From contig CACAEJ010000009.1 of NCBI GenBank assembly GCA_902531515.1, positions 1-64,000 of the forward strand: a stretch of 64,000 bases of DNA. The letters run 5' to 3'. This document shows positions 9,351 through 17,976 of the stretch, piece by piece (position 1 is the first letter of the stretch; the number at the start of each line of letters is the position of its first letter). The notes below the pieces were generated by a model. That model was not told where the DNA came from, made no database searches, and was given only the letters and a program-made list of their open reading frames with translations. The position numbers and the translations under genes are program-made. This DNA is from an uncultured Pseudohongiella sp. GTDB taxonomy: Bacteria; Pseudomonadota; Gammaproteobacteria; Pseudomonadales; Pseudohongiellaceae.

Positions 9351-12293
9351 ATGGCTGACTTACTCAACATAGGAGCTACTGCTACTGAGCTTTATCGACA
9401 AGCGTTGTCTACGGTAAGTAATAACATTGCTAACTTGAATTCAGATGGTTATTCAAGGCAGGAAGTTCGCGCAGAGGAAACTATCCCCACCAAAATGGGA
9501 GTGGACTACCTTGGATCTGGGGTGGCTTCCAAAGGAGTTTTCAGGGCATTTAATGAGTTTGCTACCTCTAATGTACGAATAGCAAACAGTAAGGTGAGTG
9601 AACAAGAACCCCTAATGCGGTACACAGACCGTTTGGTTGATCTGTTGGGATCAGATAAGGGGAGCTTGAGTAACGGGATAACTCGTTTTTTTGCATCAGC
9701 TTCAAATCTTTCGGGCAATCCCGCTGAGGAAGCTTTTCGACAAGAATTCTTGATGGCGACTGAGTTTTTAGCAAGCCGATCCAGAGCCATTGGCTCGGAA
9801 TTAGCGTCGATCGACGTTGAAATCTATGACAAGCTTGAGACCGATTTTTCTGAGCTGAGTAAGCTCGCAGATAGCCTCCGTTTAGTAAATAAAGAATTGG
9901 TAAAGACACCATTCGCTGGTAAGCAACCTCCCCAACTATTGGATCAGAGAGATTTCTTGTTAAAAGAGATGTCCAGCTATGCGAGTTTAGATGTTTCTAT
10001 CGACAAGAGTGGCAGAGCTCTTGTTAAGTTGGGTGGCACCAGTAACAGTATGAGATTTGTAGACGAAAATAAATCATACCTGTTAACTCCGAGGTTCTCT
10101 GAAGTTGCTGGCGGGCCCATCGCAATTATTCTCGATTCTTATGGTAAAAATATTAACGTTGGTGAGGTGCGGAGCGGCTCGATAGGTGGGACGCTCAGTT
10201 TTCGCAACAAAATATTTGAGCCGTTGCGGGATAATCTAGATATTCTAGTCAATAAGATTGGGACATCAGTTAATAACTTGCACAGGCAAGGATTAAATAA
10301 AAACGGGGAGGTTGGTTTAGAACTTTTCGATTTAACACCCCAGTATAACGCGGTAAGTGCGGGCGATAAGACATTATCGACTGCAATCACAGCTACGGCC
10401 TCTGCAACAACCCCCAAGGTAAATATCAAGGCGACCTGGGAGTCCGGAAAAGCGAGGTGGTTGGTTACAGATCTATCCACTAAGGTGAGTTCCTACATAA
10501 GCAGGAACTCGGCAAGTGATAATGGGTTCAGTTATAACGGTTTAAATGTTGCTGTTAACGGGACATTACAAAATGGCGAATCGTTCCTGATAAGGCCTAA
10601 TCTGCGAGCAGTGGATAATATAAAGGTATCAATAGAGAATACCGGCCAAATTTCTACAGCCGATCGGTTACAAATCGAGGGCGCGATAGCAAATTCGCGC
10701 GAAACCGAGCCCTCCTTACAATATGATATGCGTGCCACAGCTCTTAAGGAGCACGCTCAATTCGATACTGGGACAATCCTTGGAGTGGCCCAAACAAAAA
10801 CTTTCAAATCTAATACAGTAGAGCCAGCACTATTTATACCAAGGGACGTTGCTGGGTTCACGGTAAGCATCCAACCACCGATCGTTAATGATCATCAGCT
10901 CCAAATGTTCACCTCTGAGTATAACCACATTGTTGGCTCGAATACATTGGCGGTTCCTTTTGCAGCGGGTTTGGCGACATCGAAGTCAATAGAGCCGGGT
11001 ACCACTTTTATAAATGACTATGTAAATAAGCAAGGGGCTACTGGTTATAAGGATACTACAATTACGCTTGGAAATTTTGCTAATGGCGTGAGCCTGTCCG
11101 ACGGTCTTCCGATCCAAACAAATTCGAGCGGCGGAGCTCAGACACTGATAGCTAGTAATGCACTGAAATTGAATGGAACAAACCTTCCGGCGCTGGCGAT
11201 TGCCAATGGAACCACCCTGTCCGCAGCTCAAGTTGCGACGTGGGCGAACACGATAAAAGGAGCGACAAATGTTACCGCCGAAGCCGATAACACGCTGACT
11301 TACACTTACGACCAGTTTGATATAACGAAAAAGCTATCCATAAACGGAACTACAATTGTCAATGCGGGCGTACCTGCGAGCTTGGAAGCCCTTGCCACGC
11401 TGATCAATGCTCAAACCGGCACTACCGGCGTTGAGGCGATAGTATACCCTAACGGTAAAATACTAATTCAAAATATTGTAGCAAATAAAGGAAACAATAT
11501 TGTTCTTGGAAACCCTACAGCCGGGCAGACAACTAATTTTCTAAATGAGTCCAATGGGATAAAGGTTGGTAGGGTTAAGTACACGGGTACGAATGTAAAC
11601 TTTGAATTTCAGAATCATGGCGCTGGGCAAGGTAAAGCTACCGATCTAAGTCGGATAGGTTTTGCCACAACTATAACCTCTAATTCCAGGTTAGATGATG
11701 ATTTCTTAGTCTATGTAACCGGATCAACCAACGATGTCAGTATTCGCTACGACATTCAGGAGAGGCCAACACTACCTCAAGTTTCGATCGAGCCACCGTT
11801 TTCGCTTACTTTTCTCTCGCCAACTCAGGTGCAGGTTACCGACACGAATACAGATACGGTGCTAGCGAAGCAGAGTTACTCCTGGCCAAATGGTGTGCTC
11901 GTAAACGATGTTAAGGTGGTTTTCGAGGAGGCCCCAACCACTGGAGATGTCTTTACGATAACGACCAACGAGGGCGCAATTGGGGATAACGGAAATATTA
12001 TTCGCATACTCGCTGTTCAAGAGGTTGGTGTTAATGGAGACGAGATCCCAACTCAGCGCTACATTTCGTTGATCTCGGACGTAAGCAACCAGCACAACCT
12101 TGCGGAGATGTCATCTCAAGCATTAAAAGTAGTTAAGGATGACGCTGAAGCGCTACTGGATAAGTCAGTAGGTGTAACCTTAGATACGGAAGCGGCCGAT
12201 TTGATCCGTTATCAGCAGTCTTATCAAGCCGCAGCCCAAATTATTAAAGTATCTCAAGATATCTTTGATTTTCTGATCAGTGCCTCAAGGTAA
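9351..12293 (+). CDS. flgK: Hook-filament junction protein FlgK (HAP1), very long form
   Basis: First hook-associated protein, joining hook and filament. It has 980 residues against about 550 in Salmonella. The N-terminus (LNIGATATELYRQALSTVSN, then NIANLNSDGYSRQEV) and C-terminus (VTLDTEAADLIRYQQSYQAA, then AQIIKVSQDIFDFLIS) are canonical, so the extra length lies in the exposed domains. The 95-base gap before it contains an inverted repeat TAAACT-N4-AGTTTA (9315-9330) and a lone sigma-28-like -35 (9295-9302), but no convincing -10. flgL follows 20 bases after the stop. Confidence 0.95.
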   Translation: MADLLNIGATATELYRQALSTVSNNIANLNSDGYSRQEVRAEETIPTKMGVDYLGSGVASKGVFRAFNEFATSNVRIANSKVSEQEPLMRYTDRLVDLLGSDKGSLSNGITRFFASASNLSGNPAEEAFRQEFLMATEFLASRSRAIGSELASIDVEIYDKLETDFSELSKLADSLRLVNKELVKTPFAGKQPPQLLDQRDFLLKEMSSYASLDVSIDKSGRALVKLGGTSNSMRFVDENKSYLLTPRFSEVAGGPIAIILDSYGKNINVGEVRSGSIGGTLSFRNKIFEPLRDNLDILVNKIGTSVNNLHRQGLNKNGEVGLELFDLTPQYNAVSAGDKTLSTAITATASATTPKVNIKATWESGKARWLVTDLSTKVSSYISRNSASDNGFSYNGLNVAVNGTLQNGESFLIRPNLRAVDNIKVSIENTGQISTADRLQIEGAIANSRETEPSLQYDMRATALKEHAQFDTGTILGVAQTKTFKSNTVEPALFIPRDVAGFTVSIQPPIVNDHQLQMFTSEYNHIVGSNTLAVPFAAGLATSKSIEPGTTFINDYVNKQGATGYKDTTITLGNFANGVSLSDGLPIQTNSSGGAQTLIASNALKLNGTNLPALAIANGTTLSAAQVATWANTIKGATNVTAEADNTLTYTYDQFDITKKLSINGTTIVNAGVPASLEALATLINAQTGTTGVEAIVYPNGKILIQNIVANKGNNIVLGNPTAGQTTNFLNESNGIKVGRVKYTGTNVNFEFQNHGAGQGKATDLSRIGFATTITSNSRLDDDFLVYVTGSTNDVSIRYDIQERPTLPQVSIEPPFSLTFLSPTQVQVTDTNTDTVLAKQSYSWPNGVLVNDVKVVFEEAPTTGDVFTITTNEGAIGDNGNIIRILAVQEVGVNGDEIPTQRYISLISDVSNQHNLAEMSSQALKVVKDDAEALLDKSVGVTLDTEAADLIRYQQSYQAAAQIIKVSQDIFDFLISASR

Positions 12294-12313
12294 TCAACAA
12301 GAGCAAATAATCC

Positions 12314-13246
12314 ATGGATACAAAAATCTCAACAGCACAATACTTTAAGATGATGAACGATCTAATGACCACTCAGCAAGGGAAAATTGCAGAGTTACAG
12401 TCACAGCTTTCAGCTGGAAAGAAAAACGTCACGCCAAGCACAGATGTCAAGGCAACAACGTCGTCTTTAAAGTTGTCTCAAGTGATCAGTAATCAAGAGG
12501 ACGATATCAGGAACTTACAAAGCGTAAATGCGGGCTACAAGGAAGAAGAGGCCATAATGATGTCGATGGTCAACATGATGCAGCGTATGGAAGATCTCTC
12601 TGTTTCAGCGCGTTCAGACACATACAGCGCTAACGAGTTAAACATCTTTGCAATTGAGGTAGAAGGCTACATGGATGATATAAGAGGTCTGGCCAATTCA
12701 AGGGACTCTAACGGACACTTTATGTTTGCAGGTACAAAGGTCACGACGCTTCCCTTCGTTAAGAAGGCAGACGGTAGTGTAGAGTACAAGGGAAACCAAA
12801 CCGAACCTAAGTTGGAACTTGATACGGGATATAAATTACCGCTCAGTATTTCTGGACATAAACTAGCTGGAGTAATCGAGCGAAAAAACGCGCTGGGAGT
12901 TGTTACGTCGCGAGTCGATATGTTCAAAGTGATGCAAGACTTTGTAACAGCCCTAAAAGCGAATGACAAAACGGGTGTTGAGCTGGCGCTATCCGAACTT
13001 CAAACAGTTTCCAAAAGCCTAAATTCTAACCTCGTGGATAACGGTCTAAGGCAAACCTTGGTCGAAGAGAGACGAGACATCTCGGAAGAGAAAATCGTGA
13101 TCTATAAGGGGTTGCTCTCTGATGCCCGGGATGTCGATTACGCGACTGCCGTTACCCAGCTTTCATCAGATATGTTGGCTTTGGAGGCGGCGCAAAGCAC
13201 TTTCGCCAAGGTGTCCCAGCTCTCCATATTGAATTTCATTAGGTAG
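12314..13246 (+). CDS. flgL: Hook-filament junction protein FlgL (HAP3)
   Basis: Second junction protein between hook and filament. It has 310 residues, with flagellin-like coiled termini: the N-terminus (TAQYFKMMNDLMTTQQGKIA, then ELQSQLSAGKKNVTPSTD) and the C-terminus (AVTQLSSDMLALEAAQSTFA, then KVSQLSILNFI) match FlgL. The motif RDSNGHFMFAGTKVTTLPF near residue 132 is the FlgL equivalent of the flagellin D1 turn. It lies 20 bases after flgK and ends 6 bases before the fliD start. Confidence 0.95.
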   Translation: MDTKISTAQYFKMMNDLMTTQQGKIAELQSQLSAGKKNVTPSTDVKATTSSLKLSQVISNQEDDIRNLQSVNAGYKEEEAIMMSMVNMMQRMEDLSVSARSDTYSANELNIFAIEVEGYMDDIRGLANSRDSNGHFMFAGTKVTTLPFVKKADGSVEYKGNQTEPKLELDTGYKLPLSISGHKLAGVIERKNALGVVTSRVDMFKVMQDFVTALKANDKTGVELALSELQTVSKSLNSNLVDNGLRQTLVEERRDISEEKIVIYKGLLSDARDVDYATAVTQLSSDMLALEAAQSTFAKVSQLSILNFIR

Positions 13247-13252
13247 TTCTGA

Positions 13253-14728
13253 ATGGCAATTACGACGAACAACAATAGTGAGATCGGTGGCAAGATAACG
13301 CAGGCGCTGGGCGCGGGTTCTGGTGTTGATATTCACAACCTGGCGAAGACCCTAGCCGAGACCGAGACAATGCCTCGAATGAATACCGTTACCGAGAAAA
13401 AGGCCGAGAGCACTGTCGCAATTTCAGGTTATGGTGTTCTCAAGTCAAGCGTGTCTGCTCTGAAGACGAGTTTCGAGGCGCTAAAGAATAAAGATACCCT
13501 GCTTAATAAATCAGTTAAAACAGACCGGGATGATAGGGCAGCCGTCGAAATTACTTCGCAAGCCCTAGCCACCGCCGGAATATATAACATCAAAGTTACT
13601 CAGATGGCTCGTCCTCAAATGAATGAGTTGAAGGATAATGGTAGCTCTTTTACCTCCTTAGGTCAGACGCTATCAGCTAGCAACTTTACTATTACAATAA
13701 AGGTTCCAAGGACTGCAGGTAGTGGAACAGATGTGGTGGTTTCTAATCATACTCCACAGGGGATTATAGATGCAGTTAACAGCATCTCTTCAACAACCGG
13801 GGTTACCGCCCGCGCGTTTAATCCGGCAGCCACGGGCACAACTTTCAGTATCCTGCTAGAAGGAAGTAATGGTTCAGACAAAAGTTTTAATTTTGCCAGC
13901 ACACTCACCGGAAGCGACGCGCTCACTGGAGGCGCTTGGGGAGATAGGACTCGTGGCGCCCAGGACCTAATCGTAGAATTGAATGGCAGGGCAGATGTTA
14001 GGCGTCAGACTAATTCTCCAACCGATCTAGTTCCGGGAGTGCAGACCACTTTCAAGCGGGTAGGTAGCGGCACGACGATAAATATTGTGGTTAGTGAAGA
14101 TACGACTGCCCTGGAGACTAAGTTAAATGCCATGGTGGATTCCTACAACCAATTTGTGACGCTTTCTAACTATTTAACCGGAGAGAAGGACGAAGATGAT
14201 GAATTGGCCGGTTCGCTGGGTGCAGAAAAAGGTACAGTCAATATAATCAAGAACAGTGTTCGAGGAATAATCGCTAAGACTTCTGCATCTGCCTCGAATG
14301 GCGTGTCTACGCTGAGGGATTTGGGGATACAAACAAAGCTTGGTGGCGAAATTTCATTGAACGCGACAACTTATGCGGCTGTAGTGAGAGATAAATTCGC
14401 TGATGTGAGAACTATGTTGACTGCTAATCTGATCGATCAGGACAAGTCTGATTCAAGGGATCATGGTTTAGCTCTGGACATTACAACGGTGCTGGACAAC
14501 ATAACTAATGACCAGGGTACTATAAAGACTAAGGAAACTAGCGTCACTGCTGAAGTTGCTCGATATGAAGCGGAATTATTGGATCTGCAGGAGCGATTAG
14601 AAACCATAAAGCAGCGCTATCTTCGTCAGTTTGTAGCAATGGAATCGCTAGTTCAGCGAAATAAAAGCACAGGGGAGTATTTGACCGGACAGTTTAAGGC
14701 TATGGAAAATATGTACAGCAGTAAATAA
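13253..14728 (+). CDS. fliD: Flagellar filament cap protein FliD (HAP2)
   Basis: Filament cap that folds exported flagellin at the tip. It has 491 residues. The N-terminal signature GSGVDIHNLAKTLAETE and the C-terminal coiled coil (about 415-480, rich in Glu, Leu and Arg, ending near QFKAMENMY) match the family. In many relatives fliD lies near flagellin and fliS. Here it follows flgL directly, 6.7 kb from the flaG-like gene and 15 kb from fliS. Confidence 0.94.
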   Translation: MAITTNNNSEIGGKITQALGAGSGVDIHNLAKTLAETETMPRMNTVTEKKAESTVAISGYGVLKSSVSALKTSFEALKNKDTLLNKSVKTDRDDRAAVEITSQALATAGIYNIKVTQMARPQMNELKDNGSSFTSLGQTLSASNFTITIKVPRTAGSGTDVVVSNHTPQGIIDAVNSISSTTGVTARAFNPAATGTTFSILLEGSNGSDKSFNFASTLTGSDALTGGAWGDRTRGAQDLIVELNGRADVRRQTNSPTDLVPGVQTTFKRVGSGTTINIVVSEDTTALETKLNAMVDSYNQFVTLSNYLTGEKDEDDELAGSLGAEKGTVNIIKNSVRGIIAKTSASASNGVSTLRDLGIQTKLGGEISLNATTYAAVVRDKFADVRTMLTANLIDQDKSDSRDHGLALDITTVLDNITNDQGTIKTKETSVTAEVARYEAELLDLQERLETIKQRYLRQFVAMESLVQRNKSTGEYLTGQFKAMENMYSSK

Positions 14729-14768
14729 ACTACCACTGACTGAATTAGAGAATTCACAGAGAAGAGCG

Positions 14769-14981
14769 ATGTTTACTAATAAAAATGAAGATTGCCTAGT
14801 GTGCAAATACATAAGATGGTACTTCATGATCGGAGTGCCGATTCTTGTCTTTACATGGCTCCAGCCAGAGCTCAATTTTTTTCGTGGGCTTAATTTATCG
14901 AATATAGCAGCCGTCGGAATAACAATAGCTTTGATAGGTGTGGTTGTTTGGAAATACTATAATGAGCGTGAAGACAGGTAA
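14769..14981 (+). CDS. Small membrane protein of unknown function
   Basis: A 70-residue protein with two predicted membrane spans (about 19-34 and 45-62) and an N-terminal CLVCK pair of cysteines. No family was recognised. AGAGAAGAG precedes the ATG, which favours real translation. The gene follows fliD by 40 bases and overlaps the next gene by 20 bases, so it is probably the tail of the flgK-flgL-fliD transcript. Confidence 0.6.
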   Translation: MFTNKNEDCLVCKYIRWYFMIGVPILVFTWLQPELNFFRGLNLSNIAAVGITIALIGVVVWKYYNEREDR

Positions 14982-15249
14982 CTTTGCAGGTCTAGTCGTT
15001 TCAGACAAGCAAATAGAGTGCAACTCGTGTGCACACTTTTTCGTTACCTGGAATAAGAGGTTTCCTTTTGGTTGCAGGGCGATGGGGTTTATGAGCGCAA
15101 ACTCGCCAAATAAGGACGTTTTTGAGGTTGAGGGGCGGGATTGTCTTGCCTATAAAGAGAAGAATTTAATGTCTAAAGACAAAGTAAGCCCGGGAATAAA
15201 GACTGAGGGAGGAAGAGATAGGACCATTGAAGTGAACGTAAAAGTGTAA
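14962..15249 (+). CDS. Small cysteine-rich protein, conserved type near flagellar genes
   Basis: About 95 residues from ATG 14962 (an upstream in-frame start at 14938 is less likely, being deep inside the previous gene). It has the pattern C-N-S-C-A-H-F-F-V-T-W, then F-P-F-G-C-R-A-M-G-F, then D-C-L-A-Y. This spacing of four cysteines suggests a small metal site. I recall a family of short conserved hypothetical proteins with the pattern CxxCxHFYVTW...PYGCxAxGFKS beside flagellar or motility genes; the function is unknown. The C-terminal 35 residues are charged and look disordered. It overlaps the upstream membrane-protein gene by 20 bases. Confidence 0.65.
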   Translation: MSVKTGNFAGLVVSDKQIECNSCAHFFVTWNKRFPFGCRAMGFMSANSPNKDVFEVEGRDCLAYKEKNLMSKDKVSPGIKTEGGRDRTIEVNVKV

Positions 15250-15262
15250 AAGGAGCGCTAGG

Positions 15263-15823
15263 CTAGAAAATATCGCGCTCAATCACTAACATAAACGGAT
15301 GTTCAGTCGATTTTACTTCTAAACAGGAGGCCAATCCCTGGTATGTATAAAAGGTGCAAGCCAGGTTGTCTCGAAAAGAATGTTGCTCTGAGGTCCAGTA
15401 GTTATCTGTAGAGGCAGCCGGGAAAACATTCGTGTTGAGAGAGGGGTTTATACAACTGTTTTCTGTAATATCGTCCAGCTCGTCGACTAAGGGAAGTCGA
15501 ATTTTCTGGTCAGTTTTCTCAGAGATATCCTGAGCATAGTTGATTGCTTGGTCAAAACTGAGAAGGAGAGGGATCCCGGAGCAGGTGTTAGGGTCCGAAA
15601 ATCGCATGCCAGCCGGGCATCGGGACCAGTATAGAGGTGATCCAGCCTTATTTGCGAGGCCGTTTTCACTTAAAGAAAAGCCCGAAAGTTGGTCTGGGCG
15701 GTTCTGAAATACCGCAAAGCATGTTTCAGGGGTACGAAAATCGCAGCTGGATAGGACTAGAACTACGGATAACAGGAAATACGGTAATAGATGAGTGCTG
15801 CGTGTGCTGGTAGTCATTGTCAT
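15263..15823 (-). CDS. Lipoprotein with DUF1566 (Lcl-like) domain
   Basis: A 186-residue protein with a signal peptide ending LVLSSC, so probably a lipoprotein acylated at Cys27. The C-terminal two thirds has the DUF1566 pattern: a YWSRCPAG segment, RLPLVDELDDI near residue 113, CINPSLNTNVFP and YWTSEQHS. Proteins of this family are surface or periplasmic and some mediate adhesion; no function is claimed here. It is transcribed against its neighbours, converging with the Cys-rich gene 13 bases away and diverging from pomA. Confidence 0.7.
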   Translation of the reverse strand: MTMTTSTRSTHLLPYFLLSVVLVLSSCDFRTPETCFAVFQNRPDQLSGFSLSENGLANKAGSPLYWSRCPAGMRFSDPNTCSGIPLLLSFDQAINYAQDISEKTDQKIRLPLVDELDDITENSCINPSLNTNVFPAASTDNYWTSEQHSFRDNLACTFYTYQGLASCLEVKSTEHPFMLVIERDIF

Positions 15824-15910
15824 GATAGGAATACGTTATAACATATTTGGAAGAAATCTGAGTCCATAGCTAGTGGTTAGACGCCACTATAAATTTTGCA
15901 GGAGAAAGAC

Positions 15911-16675
15911 ATGGATATTGCAACTCTTTTAGGTCTCGCCGGAGCATTCGGCCTTATTATTTGGTCTATGTTGCAGGGTGGAACTTTGGCAGCCTATACG
16001 AATATACCGGGCCTGGCGATTGTTCTTGGTGGTTCGATAATGGTCGTGCTTCTGAGATCTTCGCTTCAGGAGTTCACCAACGCGGTTAAGGTCGCCGGTA
16101 AGGCCTTCGGCAAGGCGCTAGAGAAGCCCGACGAGCTGATTTCCCAGCTGGTCGAATTCGCTTCAATTGCAAGGAAGGACGGGATGATTGCGCTCGAGGG
16201 TCAGGAGATAGACAACCCGTTCATGGAGAAGGCGATAGGGATGCTTGTCGACGGAGCGGAGGAGGATATGATCACCAAGACCTTAACCCAAGACATTGAG
16301 AGCATGAAACTCAGGCACAAACAAGGAGCGGCCATATTTAGCTCGTGGGGTGAGGTAGCCCCGGCAATGGGTATGATAGGAACCCTGATAGGTCTAATTC
16401 AGATGTTGGGGAACATGTCGGACCCTAAATCTATTGGTCCGGCCATGGCCGTTGCACTACTAACTACAATGTACGGAGCCATTATCGCGAATTGTTTCTG
16501 CATACCTATTTCTCAGAAGCTTGGCATTCGCTCCGAGGTTGAATCTGCCAACTGCGAATTGATATTGGAAGGAATCCTCTTCATTCAGAAGGGTGGTAAT
16601 CCAAGAATACTTACCGACCTACTTATTTCGTTTGTGCCGCCGAAAGAGCGAGAGAGTTTGGTGAGCACAGCCTAA
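15911..16675 (+). CDS. pomA: Flagellar motor stator protein PomA (MotA family)
   Basis: Stator subunit that carries ions together with PomB; 254 residues. The ATG at 15911 is preceded by GCAGGAGAAAG, so the slightly earlier in-frame start at 15896 is rejected. Four membrane segments are visible (about 4-22, 29-47, 147-168 and 178-200), with the MotA/PomA block EVAPAMGMIGTLIGLIQML in the third. Overall sequence and the PomB type of its partner suggest sodium coupling. An inverted repeat TAGTGG-N7-CCACTA (15871-15889) lies just before the ribosome-binding site and could be an operator or an mRNA hairpin. Confidence 0.93.
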   Translation: MDIATLLGLAGAFGLIIWSMLQGGTLAAYTNIPGLAIVLGGSIMVVLLRSSLQEFTNAVKVAGKAFGKALEKPDELISQLVEFASIARKDGMIALEGQEIDNPFMEKAIGMLVDGAEEDMITKTLTQDIESMKLRHKQGAAIFSSWGEVAPAMGMIGTLIGLIQMLGNMSDPKSIGPAMAVALLTTMYGAIIANCFCIPISQKLGIRSEVESANCELILEGILFIQKGGNPRILTDLLISFVPPKERESLVSTA

Positions 16676-16713
16676 TTTATGAGTACTTTTAGATAGACGG
16701 ATTAAAAATTGTC

Positions 16714-17943
16714 ATGGCTGAAAATGAAGTCACAACGCCGGAGAGCGCAAGCGAGGCTGCAGATCAAGAGGTAGATAGCAGTGCTTTGGAGGCCGCTGTC
16801 GATCAGGCCGTTGAGGCCGATCAAGGTGGTGTCGGTGACGCAAAGGAGGGAGGAGATGACTGTCCAGAATGTAAGACAGGATCGCCCCCTTGGATGGCTA
16901 CCTTTGCCGATATGGCTACCCTACTGATGGCGTTCTTCGTCCTCATCTTGTCGTTTTCTGACACGGAGGTGCCGCGATTTGAATATATTAACGGGTCAAT
17001 ACAGTTTGCTTTCGGCGTCAAAAAATTAGTGCCCAAGATTGAGATACCAAAGGCACGGAGCGTGATCACCGAAACTTTCACGCCAAATGAAGCCGCGCCA
17101 ACTGTATTAGATGATCCGCGCCAAAGAGAACTTGATAGGGATGCGGAAAACTTGGTAAGACGGACGAAATCAGAACCAGAGAGGTTTGTCGAGGAGCTAG
17201 AGAAAACAAAAATTGCGTTGTCAGATCAAATTTCATCGGGGTTAGTTACGGTAACTACAGACGGATCTCAAATAGTAGTCAAAGTGAATAACGCTGAGGC
17301 CGCGGGGGCTGAATTTGGAAGCGGTGAATCCTCTGAAGGAACAGCGAGTCAGGTATTAGTAGAAACAGCAGCTATTGTAGCTGAGGTCCAATCAACTACG
17401 ACTCGTGAAATTGGACTGTATCTAAGTGATGTTGATGGACCTGAAGAGGTTGAAAACAGCGAGGAGCTCATATTCGCAGCTCAGCTAAATGAAGAGCGAC
17501 TCAATAATCGGTTCGAGAACATAAGAGCGGATCTGAATTCTGAAATAAATAATGGACTACTCGAAGTAGAAAGAGAGGGTGATGAGGTCGTAATCCGGAT
17601 TGCGAGTCAAGGGTCATTTAATTCGGGGAGCGCTGTAGTTGCACAAAGCTTCACCAGTACCCTAGACCGTGTCGGTGAGACTATAGGTCAGGAGTCAGGT
17701 GATGTCAGGATTGAAGGACACACGGATAACATTCCTGTCGCATTTAGCGATACATTTAACTCAAACTGGGATTTGTCTGCGGCGAGGGCCGCGTCGGTCG
17801 CAGCATACTTAACGAATTCTTCTGAGATATTAGAAGAGCGTATTGAGGTTCTCGGCTTTGCCGATACTCTCCCTCTTGCAAGTAATGATTCTGCCGATGG
17901 CAGAAGCCGCAATCGAAGAATCGAAATCAGAATCGCAAATTAA
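16714..17943 (+). CDS. pomB: Flagellar motor stator protein PomB, first copy
   Basis: Stator subunit of 409 residues. An acidic N-terminus precedes CPEC and the single membrane segment WMATFADMATLLMAFFVLIL; Asp66 in FAD is the essential ion-binding residue. The plug-like segment that follows (VPRFEYINGSIQFAFGV) is PomB type. The C-terminal OmpA-like peptidoglycan-binding domain is intact (IEGHTDN near 328, NWDLSAARA, SRNRRIEI). Between plug and OmpA lies an extra segment (about 165-235) resembling the first half of an OmpA-like module. It follows pomA by 38 bases. Confidence 0.92.
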   Translation: MAENEVTTPESASEAADQEVDSSALEAAVDQAVEADQGGVGDAKEGGDDCPECKTGSPPWMATFADMATLLMAFFVLILSFSDTEVPRFEYINGSIQFAFGVKKLVPKIEIPKARSVITETFTPNEAAPTVLDDPRQRELDRDAENLVRRTKSEPERFVEELEKTKIALSDQISSGLVTVTTDGSQIVVKVNNAEAAGAEFGSGESSEGTASQVLVETAAIVAEVQSTTTREIGLYLSDVDGPEEVENSEELIFAAQLNEERLNNRFENIRADLNSEINNGLLEVEREGDEVVIRIASQGSFNSGSAVVAQSFTSTLDRVGETIGQESGDVRIEGHTDNIPVAFSDTFNSNWDLSAARAASVAAYLTNSSEILEERIEVLGFADTLPLASNDSADGRSRNRRIEIRIAN

Positions 17944-17976
17944 GGTTGGAACAAAGACAGAATTGAGACATATCAC

